Positions 9,606 to 19,656 of a stretch of 60,000 bases of DNA are shown here, piece after piece. The stretch is from Takakia lepidozioides (lineage: Eukaryota > Streptophyta > Takakiopsida > Takakiales > Takakiaceae), in assembly GCA_030704615.1 (NCBI GenBank), contig CM060734.1, forward strand, positions 19,036,001 through 19,096,000. The letters are read 5' to 3'. The stretch's first letter is position 1. Each line of letters starts with the position of its first letter. The notes beneath the pieces are model-generated. The model was not told the origin of the DNA. It did no database searches and was given only the letters and a program-made list of their open reading frames with translations. Both the position numbers and the translations under genes were made by a program.

Positions 9606-10140
9606 TGGATGGGTGACTGAGGGCTGTGACAGGCTGTGCCAGGCTGTGCCCTGTGGCCTGTGGGGCTGTGACGGGTTGTGAGGGGCTGTGACAGGCTGTG
9701 CCCTATGGCCTATGGGGCTGTGACGGGCTGTGAGGGTCTGTGACAGGCTTTGGCCCATGGGGCTGTGACCTTTGTGACCTGTGTAGTGCTGTGACAGGCT
9801 GTGCCATGTGGCCTGTGGAGCTGTGACGGGCTGTGATGGGCTGTGACAAGCTGTGCCCAGTGGCATGTGGGGCTGTGATGGGCTGTGGACAGGCTGTGTC
9901 CTATGGCCTGTGGAGCTTGAGGGGTTGTGCAGACTGTGCTTGTGGCCTTTGGGTTTGTGATGGGCTGTGACAGGCTGTGACATGTGGCCTTGGGGGTTGT
10001 GATGGGCTGTGACAGGCTGTGGCCTGTGGGGCTGTGATCCTGTGGCCTGTGTAGGGCTGAGATAGGCTGTGACCTGTGGCCTTTGGGGCTGTGATGGGCT
10101 GTGGGGCTGTGGCCTGTGTGGGGCTGTGATGGCTGTGACC
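9606..10140. repeat. GC-rich minisatellite at the 5' side of gypsy copy B
   Basis: The same GGCTGTGAC/GGCCTGTGGGG-type array as at 1-780, shorter. It starts next to CCATGGATGGG, which resembles CCATGGATGCA at window base 1, so the array probably begins the shared region. Open frames across it are repeat artefacts. Confidence 0.85.
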
Positions 10141-10889
10141 AGTGATCTGTGTGGGCTTGTGCTGGTCTGTGGTGGCCCGTGTTGACTTGTGGACGGCCTG
10201 TGCTGACTCGTGGAGGTACTGTGGACTGCCTAAGGACTGGCATGGGGTCTTGAAGGCCGAATTGAAAGCTCATGGAGGGCGGTTTGAGGAGTATCTTCAT
10301 GTGATATTCCCATGGTCATGCAAGTGAGGGAAGAGAGGAGAGGAAGAATGTTGGGATGAGGGCATGCTAAGGTTAGGCATTGCTTTAGCTTCTCTTCCTC
10401 GTAGTTTTCCACCCTCTCATTAGGCCAAGGCCTTTCCGTAGGTGGAGGCAAGAGTCAGTCCGGGTTTGGGTTTCCTTCAGGAGCAACACCGTGGAGTTGT
10501 TTTTGGTGTGGGGGAGTTGTCTTGCTGATTTCTTTGTGGTTTGAATCCCTTTCCATACCTGCATGCTTGACTGTGCGCCATGTTCGGTTTGTGTGGGCGC
10601 TTGTTTTATGGTGATTGGTCCGGATTGGATCACGGCCAGTCCTAGAGCATGCTGTCGATGGTGAGGCTGGGTTGATGACCAGTCAGACCATCATTGTTTC
10701 TCCTGTGGTGAGGTTGGAGGTGATGACCAGCCAACCGTAGGAGTGCTTGCGGTGGATGCAGGTGCGGGTGTAGGTTATGTTAGGAACCTAGTAGTCCAAA
10801 CCATAAGCTGCAACAGGTTCTCTACCCGGTTACCTTGTGGAGAGGGGGTTAGGGACATGCTCATGACCGGTTGAGTGACAGTTTGTCAA
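10141..10889 (+). other. Untranslated leader of gypsy copy B
   Basis: Parallel to 781-1540 of copy A with many small indels. No coding sequence or primer-binding site was recognised. Confidence 0.6.
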
Positions 10890-12290
10890 CACAGAGGTGC
10901 CACTAGTTGCTGGGGACAGTGCCGGTTCGAGCATTAGCGATACTAGTGGGTACACGAGACGAGGTGTGCGGTTTAGGCCACCTTCACCTCCTATGTCTTC
11001 TACGGAAGGTTCTGATTCGCATTGTGAATCAGGAGGACTCACACCGGCGGTGCAAGTTATTTTCCTTGCCATTGTTGTGGGACACAATGGAGGAGATGTA
11101 TGGAGCTACCAAGGGGCCACGAAGGTACTCAGGGGCGGTGGCACCCATCGAGTTGCATGATTTTATCCAAGAGTTTGATAGTTGGTGTGATTTGCAGCAA
11201 ATGCGCAATCCACAACTATTTACGTCTTTCATGGCATGGAAGGGGCTATTTCAGCACCTTGAGGGGCTGCCTATGGATGATTACCATCAGTTCAGGCGGG
11301 GGCATGAGGTTGAGATCGAGGAGTGAAAGATGTACTGGTCACCCAACTATGTCTCCATCACTAGGGGCACTAGAGCCACGAGGGCAGTGGCTACACCTGC
11401 CGCTGCACCGGCAGCTTCAGCAAGCAGTAATGAGACTGGTGATACCATAGCTACGACGTCCACTCAAGCTACTACGCTGCCCTAGCACCAATGGCGGGGC
11501 CTGCTTCAACCCTGTTGTGGAGTTCTTCGAAGAGTTAAGAGGGAACTACCAAGGGGTGAGGACAGAGAAGTTACGGAGCTTGCAAGAGTTCCAACGGAAG
11601 CCTACTGAGAGCTTGAGGGAGGCTTTCACTCGCATGAGGCGCTTGATAAATGTAACCCAAGGGTTTCAGAAGCTCAGGAAGTCCAATTCTGGTATGGGAT
11701 ATTGGACAAGGAGCTGAGGAGAAGGGTGCGGGATGCAACTCTCCTACGAGCGGCCCAACCCACCTTAGTAAAATGTGTTTTTTGCTAGCAGAGCGGATAG
11801 AGCTCAACATGTTGGAGGAACGAGTGGTCATGTAGGAATTTGCTAAAGAGACACCACGGGGTAGTGGTGCTCCTAGCCACCCACTATCTCAACGTGCTCA
11901 AGGCAATAAGGGGGCTCAAGTGAAGCTCAGGGAAGGACAGAGGAACCTCAGATGCAGGGGTCCTCTCCCTTCATTTGCAGCCAACAACGGGCGGAGGTTG
12001 TGTGTGTTGGACATGTGGAGGATCCCATGTCAAGAAGGATTTCCCCCAGAGGGAGGCAAAGGGCCGGCACATGCACAGCCTCACAGTTGCAGTGTGGGAT
12101 TGTGGCAAGCACGGGCATGGAGAGGCCCAGTGTTATGTTTGCATCCTGATTGCGCCCAGGCCAGTTCCAAGGGAAACAATGGTTGGCCGGGGCGAGGTGG
12201 AGCAAGCCCAGAGAGGACGAGGTGGCTAGGCATGAAATGCAGGCCCAAGGCAACACTCAACATGGCCCAATGATGCGAAGGTCAGGTTGT
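10890..12290 (+). pseudogene. gag of gypsy copy B, broken
   Basis: N-terminal part open from about 10897 (ISDTSGYTRRGVRF, keeping CGA where copy A has TGA). An extra T near 11059 shifts the frame; the next segment ends at the TGA at 11324-11326, which is shared with copy A. The capsid domain (FFEELRGNY, REAFTRMRRLI) lies at about 11515-11700. The zinc-knuckle region at about 11996-12145 has lost ligands: the first knuckle ends in Phe instead of Cys, and the second lacks its first Cys through a deletion. Role as for copy A. Confidence 0.8.
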
Positions 12291-13480
12291 TGACCAAGGC
12301 ATGGCCAACCGTCTTCAATCAGCTAGAGCAGAGGCTCGCTGCCATGGCTACAGCTCAGTGGTACTTACTGATCCAGGCCGGATGGTCCCCCTCCTGCTCC
12401 TGAGGGAGGATATGGGAGGCATGGATTCCTGTGAGCGGAGCAGCACTACCACTAGTGCAGTGGTTTTGCTGCACCGTAACTCGAGGACAGCACACGAGTT
12501 CCTGAGCCACGAGTGCGAGGTGGATTTTGATACCACAGTGTGGGGTAGGCAATCCGTCAGGCTAGGCTTCCCTCAGTCATTCACGTTGGGGAGACAGTGG
12601 TCGATGCCATCCATGGCACCTAGTTCTCGCCCGCCTGTTACCGAGGCGGAGGGTTTATTATGCCATTGGAGAAGCTTACACACAACAACGGGTAGCACCA
12701 CTACCCAGTGTTGCCAAGGCTACGGCAGCTAGTGTGCTGCTGGGAAACGGCCACATCTGTGTGCCAGGCTCCATTGTTCTCGGCTACCATGATTGCGACG
12801 CCGGGGGTAAGACCAGTTGAGGTGTTCAGGCTGGCAGCTACACTCTGTGAGAGTGTGGGAGGTTACTTCAATTCATCTTTTGCGGGATAGGTGTAGTGCC
12901 GGAGGATCCTCGGATTTGAGGGTCAAGACTGCCACGTCGGCCCCGCCATGACAAAGCTGCATCTGCCAGGTTGATGGAGCTAACCAGCTGCCAGCCATTG
13001 AGCGCGCCATGGTGACACGTGGAGTTTGTCATGTTAGACAACCATGATGGCATTTTCTGTTTGAGTGGACCGGGCAGGCAAGAGGTACCGCCACTTGGCG
13101 TGTCTTGTTGGACTCGGACTCAGCCATTGAATACTGGGCAGACTTTTTATTGTTAGGCTTGGGCTCACGGAGGCATATGGAAGCCTTGTCCTTTCCAGAT
13201 ACCGACGTCTCTGGGATGATCGGAGCAGGCTCGGGGCATGACACGACGTGAGTTGGCTATCAGACTACGGCCGGACACCACCTATAAATGGCTCAATGAT
13301 GCGAGCCAAGGCATTGTGACAGACGTCGGTCTTATACGATGTCCTAGTTGGTGGGCACAGTGTTGTTACCCAATGGGCTTCACACCCTGGATTTCTTGGG
13401 ATGAGTTCAGCTTCCTATAGGTCTGGATGGTATTAGGGGGAGGCCCCCTGTGACGTTCATAGGAGAGTTGCGGTTGCCTA
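12291..13480 (+). pseudogene. gag-pol linker of gypsy copy B, unassigned
   Basis: The first half (to about 12860) matches copy A 2910-3450. The second half has no counterpart in A. Open stretches such as 12301-12732 are short and low in recognisable motifs; a protease belongs here by position, but no DTG/DSG site is seen. The ATG-proximal part of the methyltransferase reading may start inside the second half. Confidence 0.4.
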
Positions 13481-13489
13481 GAGGGCAAG

Positions 13490-15076
13490 ATGCCGACACT
13501 AGCAGCATCATATTTCACAGCTGTAGTGACTTGGCCTGGAGAGTTGCTAGAAGGGCAACGCTCATTTTCAGAGGATACACACCTCAGGAGAGCAGGTGAC
13601 AGTATGTGTAATGGCGGAGTTGCCTACCATGGTTGCTCAGACTCTATTTGGGGGCACGGGCAAGGATTTGTAGTGGGGTTTGCTGATCAAACGGGGGCAA
13701 CCAGCCTGGGTAGAGGCTTTTTGTACCATCAGGGACGAGGGAGAGTGCGAGGATTGCACCAGGCCACCCAACTCAGTTGTCTCCATTGGACACCACACCT
13801 ATTGTGTGGCAGTATCCGGATGAAAGCATTTGTCTTCTGGACTTGTTTGGCCGGGATCGCACCGGATTGGTGCTGTGGTATCAGACAGGTGTACGAGTTT
13901 GGGCGTTACCTGTATTTGGAGCGGGATGAGACTGCACGACATGTTTCACTTCGTCATGTTGCTCAGTTGGTGCAGCAGTACCATGAGTTGTTGCCGATGT
14001 CTGCAGTTCGTGGATATCAGCAGGCCTTGCCAGCAGACATTTTGTTGTTGGGGACGCAGGATTTGGAGCGGGTTCGCTCCATTGATCTGGTAGTGGCAGG
14101 TTGGCCCTACCAAGGGCATTCATCAGCTGGGCATGGCAATGGATTGTGAGACTCGAGTCGGGTCTGTTTTGGGAGATGGTGCGGGTTTTGCGCCACTTGC
14201 AGCTTCATCAAGCTGTATCTCCAACATACATATTGGAGAATGTGCCACTGATGGGCAATTCTTGGGCTAGGGTGATGGCCAGTGTGCATCAAGTCCGGGT
14301 CGTGGCTTGGGTCAGCAGTGTTGCTAGATGCAGCTATAGTGGGGTCACGGGCTCATCGTCCACGGCTATGGTGGACTAACTTGATGCCACTTGCACTGCT
14401 CAAGCGTGCATTTGATGGGGTGCAGCGGCCAGCATACCTCACAGTGGATAGCATTTTGGACACAGGGAGGCAGTCTCAGAGTGTGAGACATGATGACTGT
14501 TCGCCTTTGGCAGTGGTCAACAAGGTGGGTCAACCACGAGCAGCATTACCTACACTGCTCAGCTTCCCAGGATCGCATGCTTTCCGGGATAGTGGACCTG
14601 GCCTCCTGTGGGATGCTCAGTTGCAGCAGTTAGTGGAGCCTAATGCTGACGAGCGTGAGCGGGCAATGGATTTTACCACTGGTACCACGGCGGTGCCGTC
14701 TCTTTCTGAGGCATCATGTCGTCAAGTGTTGGGGCAAGCAATGGATCTCAATTGCTTGACTTGGATTATCAGCTTGGCTATGGCTGAGCAACGCAGAGTG
14801 CATAGTACACTTCCCTCGATGGTCTCTCTACCTACCGAGACGGTACAGGCAGTGAGTGGGGGCAAGCATGAGAGGACCACGTGGTGCAGACATCCATGGC
14901 ACACGTGGGAGGTGCTCGAGGTTCAGATGGAGTTGGCAGCCAGGGCGGCGGTGATGGATGAGGTTGGGGATTTTTCTCGAGTTGAGGAAGTCCTTGAGGA
15001 TGAGATGATGGGGCAAGATGAGGCCTTGTCATTGACTAAGCAGGCAGGGAGTATTGCTCAAGAGGTTGCAACATAG
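13490..15076 (+). pseudogene. C5 cytosine DNA methyltransferase inside the gypsy polyprotein
   Basis: Conserved motifs occur in canonical order but in different frames. Motif I (AdoMet site), LLDLFGRDRTGL, is at about 13834-13869. Next comes YLYLERDETARH at about 13905-13940. Motif IV is IDLVVAGWPYQGHS at about 14080-14120, with the catalytic Cys replaced by Tyr (codon 14108-14110, TAC). Motif VI, ILENVPL, has ENV at 14236-14244. Motif VIII, GSRAHRPRLWWTNL, is at 14341-14382. The C-terminal block ERERAMDFTTGTTA and LGQAMDLN lies at about 14655-14750 (motif IX-X region). At least three frameshifts break it. The enzyme family moves a methyl group from AdoMet to cytosine C5. Its position between gag and RT, on the same strand, makes it part of the element. 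Retrotransposon-encoded DNMTs are known from charophytes and dinoflagellates. Confidence 0.87.
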
Positions 15077-16917
15077 CAACCACTGGACGCGTCCTCTACC
15101 TCTAAGCCCACTGGACTTAAGGTGCAGTTACGGAGGACAATTGGGAGCCTGACATTGGACCCATTGTCACCGGAGGAGAGAGACGACGTATACGGCGGTT
15201 CCTGAGGGCTTACAGGAATTGCTTTGCCTTCAGCTTGAAGGACTTGGGAGCACTGAAGGGTCAAGAGATTCGTATTGAGTTGGCCACTGACACGCCAATC
15301 TTTCGGAGACTCTATAGGTACAGTGACATGGAAAGATCTTTGATTCAGATGAGGACTCAAGATCTTTGGGAGGCTGGTTTGGTGGAGCTCTCTGGTGGAG
15401 AGTATGCTTCAGCCACAGTGATGCCAGCCAAGAAGGATGTCTATGGCAATTGGACGGAGAGACGTATGTGCGGTGATTATCGGCCTGTAAATCGTCAGAC
15501 CAAGTCCGATAAGTATGCCATGCCAACACCGGAGGAGATTTTTGATGCCATTCGGCATGCTAAGGTCTTTAGCACTTTGGATTTATGATCCGGATATCAC
15601 CAGTTGCCGATCAAGGAGGCGGACAAGCAGAAGACGACATTCTGGGGGATCAATGAGCATGGCAAGGATTGCCTATATCAGTGGCGGTTCTTACCATTTG
15701 GGCTTAAGAATGCTCCTGCAGAGTTTCAGAGAGTCATGGATAGGATTCTAGTAGGGGTGGACTTTGCTCGGTGCTACATAGATGATATCATCATCTTTAA
15801 TGCTACGGTAGAGGAGCATGAGAGACACCTTCAGGTGATATTGGAGTGCTTGAGAGCGCACGAATTAAAGTTGCATCCGGGGAAATGCAAGTTTTTCCAC
15901 AACCAGATTGAGTATCTGGGTCACATGATATATCCTGGAGGATTGGGGGTACAACAGACTAAGGTAGAGGCCATTGCACAAATTCCACGCCCCACGGATG
16001 TGAGCCGAGTTCGAGCTTTCATGGGGTTGGCAAACTATTATAGACGGTTTGTCAAGGGATTTAGTGCCATTGCAAAGGCTCTAACCAAGCTGACCAAGGT
16101 GGACCAGGAGTGGCAGTGGGAAGATGAGCAGGAACGAGCTTTTCAAGAGCTCAAGGCGAGGATGATCTCGGCGCCTATCCTGAGACGACCTATCAGGGGG
16201 CGTCCCTTTCAGCTGCATACGGATTGGAGCATGCTGGGGCTTGGAGCGGTGCTCACACAGGTGGATGATGAGGGAAGAGAGTTCGTAGTGGCTTATGCTA
16301 GCCGCTCGAACAACGCTGTAGAGGCTAAGTACAGCTCATATGAGGGAGAGTGCTTAGCTACGGTGTGGGCCGTGGCATACTTTAGGTGCTATCTATACGA
16401 CAATCTCTTCACCCTTGTCACGGATCACCAGCCACTCAAGTGGTTGATGGAGTCAGACAAGCTTACGGGGAAGCTTGCACGGTGGGCACTCATACTCCAT
16501 GAGTATGACTTTCAGGTTGTGCATCGACCGGGTTTGGTCAATCGGGATGCGGATGGATTGAGTCGCAATCCATGCACGAGCCAACATGATGACACTGGAG
16601 CTTGGTGGCATGAGACGGACGAGGAGATGGTGCCGAGATGGCATGCATCTGCATTTTTGTGTATCTTGGCATCGGGAGGTCACGTTGGACCTACAACAGG
16701 GATGTCTGTAGACGGAGTGTCTGAGGACCCTGAGGCTAGTGATGAGCCAGGTGGTACCCGAGATATACATGAGGATTCGGCTGTGTTGGACTACCTCCGT
16801 ACTGGAGACACGGCAGCCACTATGACTGCCAAGGAGAGGGATCGGATCCTGCAACGAGCCAAGAGGTTCAAGTGGGAGGGGATACACCTACTCAAGTATG
16901 GGAGGATGGTCGGGTGA
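15077..16917 (+). pseudogene. Reverse transcriptase and RNase H of gypsy copy B
   Basis: Begins with FAFSLKDLGALKGQEI at about 15222, then RT blocks MCGDYRPVNRQT, TPEEIFDAI, VFSTLDL, LPFGLKNAPAEFQRVMD and the catalytic YIDD at 15775-15786. RNase H follows with Asp in LHTDWSML, Glu in YEGECLA and Asp in LVTDHQPLK. Both flanks of the only internal stop (TGA 15586-15588, between DL and SGYHQL) are in one frame; Arg (CGA) is the expected codon there. A one-base deletion near 16894 relative to copy A ends the frame at 16917. The enzyme copies element RNA into DNA. Confidence 0.92.
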
Positions 16918-18206
16918 GGATTGTGCCTCACCCCACACAACGTGCACGGTTAGTGCGGCATGCCCATGAGGAGTTGGGGCATTTTGGAGTGCGACGCACT
17001 CATAGTTTACTGCAGGGGCAGTATTGGTGGCGTGGTATGCATACAGAGATGCAACAGTTCGTGGCTAGGTGCATGGTGTGTGATAGGGTGTGTGCTTCAT
17101 TCAATGCCTCTACACCACAGTTGCATCCTTTACCAATCATGGGATTGGGCTACAGGTGGAGTCTTGACTTCGCAAGATCGTTGCCACTGACTATGCGCCA
17201 CCACAGATATGTGTTGGTGATGGTGGAGCACTTCTTCAAGTGGATTGAGTTGGTTCCATTGCCTGATAAGGCTAGTGAGGGGGCTGCGTATGCATTCTTG
17301 GATCGTGTGCTTAGCCGATTCGGTGCTCCAGCTGAGGTACTCACGGACCAAGGGAGAGAGTTCTTGGGGGAGTTTCAGGCTTTGTGTGATAAAACCTTGA
17401 TAGACCACCGCACCACTTCTCGGGATCATCCTGAGGCCAATGGCTTGGCAGAGAGAGTTGTTCAGACGGTGAAGAGGGGTTTGCGCAATTATGGCTTGCA
17501 GAAGGGACACCTAGGAGATTGGGATATTCAGGTGCATTGGTTAGCCATGGGCTACAGGTTCAGCAAGCAAGCATCACTTGCCTCCTTCTCACCGTATTTC
17601 CTTCTCTTTGGCCGAGAGCCGGATTTGTCTGCAGCCATTCGTAGGGACACTGCTCAAGTCCTTAACCTTGACGATCCGGACGTGTGGGTACGTGCATGTG
17701 ATCAGCGTGCAGAGTTGTTCAAGAAAGTCATGCCCATGGCTTTTGAGAACCTTGCCATTGCACAACAGCGTGATACGTTGAGGTATGCCACTATACGTGG
17801 TGGAGGATATCGTCCTGGGGTTCAGAGGTTTAGCCCTGGTGACTATGTTTATTTGAAGCAGACTGCTCCTACGACCCTGGATGTTACTGCAGGGCGTGTT
17901 ATTCTGAGGGTTCGAGAGGTGTTGCCCTCAAGGGTCCTGATCTTGGAGGGTCGGGATGGCATGACTTGGAAGGACCATGTGCGTAATTGTGCGCCATGTC
18001 ACCTTCCCAATGTCGATGGCAGAGTTGACCCAAACTTGGCAGTGGTACCTGCAGGTTTGAGGTGCATGCTCTCTGGGTCTGCCAAAGGGGCAGCCACCAT
18101 GCTGGTGTGTGATCGATGCTCAAGAGGTTGGCAAATGGGATGTTTGACACCACCTCTTGAGAGGGTTCCTGATGGAGATTGGTTATGTCCACACTACTTG
18201 GGATAG
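16870..18206 (+). pseudogene. Integrase with C-terminal PHD finger, gypsy copy B
   Basis: A long open frame of 444 codons. HHCC zinc domain: RHAHEELGHFGVRRTH then CMVCD. Catalytic core: Asp in SLDFARSLPL (about 17165), Asp in VLTDQGREFL (about 17347) and Glu in NGLAERVVQ, spaced D-x34-E. A GPY/F-like C-terminal segment (RFSPGDYVYL) and a chromatin-reader-type PHD finger from about 18060 (CMLSGS, CDRC, GWQMGC, LCPHY) follow. Three PHD zinc ligands are altered compared with copy A (Cys to Ser, His to Gln, final Cys to Tyr), so the finger probably cannot fold. Integrase itself looks intact, but it is cut off from RT by the frameshift near 16894. Confidence 0.9.
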
Positions 18207-18302
18207 TGGCAGTGGACATGACTAGAGGCAGCTAACACGACATGGGAGGCCAAGCTCATAGGAGTCAATACACGAGAACCCAGGCTCAAGTTCACAGGTT
18301 GC
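18207..18302 (+). other. 3' tail of gypsy copy B
   Basis: Matches 5841-5919 of copy A and ends at the CAAGTTCACAGGTTGC block; sequence beyond is unrelated to copy A. No polypurine tract or LTR start was recognised. Confidence 0.5.
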
Positions 18303-18316
18303 TAGAAACAGAGCAC

Positions 18317-18529
18317 ATGGCGGAGGAGGACCAGCCGCGCGGAGAAGCTGGTGAACAAAGGGAGGAAACAGCAACAGAGGGCGACCCTGACAACATGGAC
18401 ATAGAGAAGCCCGACACCCTTGTTGAGGAAGCGACGCCGAAGGGGAAGAAGGCTGTGTAGATGGGGAGGATGGCTGCGATTGTGGCTCAAGCAGAGGCAT
18501 CTAGGGGTGCTCCTCCCAAAGGACCGAAG
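18317..18529 (+). pseudogene. Possible acidic first exon of the downstream methyltransferase-like gene
   Basis: From ATG 18317 a frame rich in Glu, Asp and Lys (EEDQPRGEAGEQREETATE, then ATPKGKKAV) runs to a TAG at 18458-18460 and stays coding-like in the same frame afterwards (AAIVAQAEASRGAPPKGPK) up to a GT donor at 18530. It begins within 15 bases of the end of gypsy copy B. It may be an upstream exon of the gene at 19657-20500, interrupted by one stop, but no joining exon was established. Confidence 0.35.
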
Positions 18530-18568
18530 GTGATTCTCTCATTTCTCTTGATTGTGGGCAGTGGAGAA

Positions 18569-18611
18569 GGCATGAAAATTGCGTTCGTTGATCCACGCAG
18601 TTTTTATGCCC
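18569..18611. repeat. Palindrome family member 1
   Basis: Imperfect inverted repeat: left arm GGCATGAAAATTGCG, right arm CGCAGTTTTTATGCC, with centre GTTGATCC. Confidence 0.6.
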
Positions 18612-18772
18612 TCTTTACTTCTGTTTTCTGTGTCATCATTATGTGTTAGCATATTCGGATCTGTATGAGGGCTCATGGAAGTGTAGACGACAGAGAAAAC
18701 AGGGTGCTCTCAATTCAAACATGTCCTTTTGCTAGACCTTTCATTCTGCACATAGTTGGACATTTCCTGAAC

Positions 18773-18979
18773 CGCAGAGACTGAAGGATGAGAGAAGGGC
18801 AATGCGAGCATCCCCAAAAATTGCGTGTTCTCACATTGTCATACCCTGCACTTCTCTCAGTGTATTATCAAGGGAGGTGAATGAAGGGGAGAAAGAGAAC
18901 CCCCTCAAAATTGGGTACGTTGACGCACGCAATTTCTGAGGGTTCTCTCAATGCCCTTCTCTCATCCTTCGGTCTCTGC
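18773..18979. repeat. Long inverted repeat, arms of about 55 bp, with palindrome member 2 inside
   Basis: Left arm 18773-18827 (CGCAGAGACTGAAGGATGAG, ending in AATTGCGTG) pairs with right arm 18925-18979 (beginning CGCACGCAATTT, ending CCTTCGGTCTCTGC). The right arm also pairs with a nearer left arm at about 18880-18920, forming a palindrome around GTACGTTGACGCAC centred near 18921. Confidence 0.65.
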
Positions 18980-19159
18980 TTTCCCTAATATATGAAGAAA
19001 GGTCTGGGAAGTCTGAGCAGTGAGAGATGTCTTTCAAACTTCAAAAATTGAATGTGTTTACGGAGCTCTTTTATGAGTGAAGAAATTGGGTGCGTTGTCG
19101 TACTCAGTTCTAGGCAGGAAAGGAGGGAGAACCATTTATTTATTTATTTATTTTGGGCA

Positions 19160-19215
19160 CTTGTGGCCCTCCAAAATTGAGTGCGTTGACGCACACAGTT
19201 TCAGAGGGCCACAAA
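19160..19215. repeat. Palindrome family member 3
   Basis: Left arm CTTGTGGCCCTCCAAAATTG and right arm CAGTTTCAGAGGGCCACAAA flank the core GAGTGCGTTGACGCACA; about 25 bp per arm with few mismatches. Confidence 0.7.
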
Positions 19216-19315
19216 CGCAGCTGTGGTTCGTCCCCCTTGAGTCATGCTTCTGGTTTTGGAGGGTAGTTCATGTTTGTTGCTTGTCTGGGCACGCTTACTT
19301 CCATTGGGCAAATCA

Positions 19316-19364
19316 AAACCCTTCAGAACTGAGTGCGTTGACGCGCTCAGTTTCAGAGGGTCTG
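19316..19364. repeat. Palindrome family member 4
   Basis: Left arm ACCCTTCAGAACTGAG and right arm CTCAGTTTCAGAGGGTCT flank the core TGCGTTGACGCG. A weaker fifth copy lies at about 19083-19115 (GGGTGCGTTGTCGTACTC). Confidence 0.7.
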
Positions 19365-19656
19365 GTAGCTGATATTTTGTATGTCCTTCCATTGAGATTA
19401 GCTTCCGGTTTTTTTTTTGGGGGGGGGGAGATTCCTCTTTTGGTGTCTGTATGGACATGTTTGTTGGCAGCCAAGAATGGTGTCAATAGCTTATACCTGA
19501 CGAAAGGGGACTGTTCGGGACAAATGGTAATCCTCCACTCCGATAAAGGATAGCATTCTTCTCTTATCTGCTTCATTTCATTTTTCTGTTCACCCCTGTT
19601 CTTTTTCCCTTTTGCATGCATTCGCTCATTTGTGCTTCGTGTTGTCTTCAATGCAG

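Larger units (their letters stand above)
9603..18302 (+). mobile_element. Ty3/gypsy-type retrotransposon, copy B, carrying a cytosine methyltransferase
   Basis: Order on the plus strand: minisatellite (9606-10140), leader, gag (10890-12290), linker (12291-13480), C5 DNA methyltransferase (13490-15076), reverse transcriptase and RNase H (15080-16917), integrase (16870-18000), PHD finger (18058-18206), short tail to 18302. RT before RNase H before integrase is the Ty3/gypsy order. Start and end are set by where similarity with copy A begins and stops; no LTR pair was recognised. Each module has at least one frameshift or stop, so this copy is dead, although 15604-16917 and 16872-18206 are long open stretches, which suggests fairly recent death. 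Confidence 0.88.

Noticed and set aside
13886-13897. TGGTATCAGAC, similar to the start of a plant initiator-Met primer-binding site
   Set aside because: It lies inside the methyltransferase coding region between motif I and the next block, not after an LTR.
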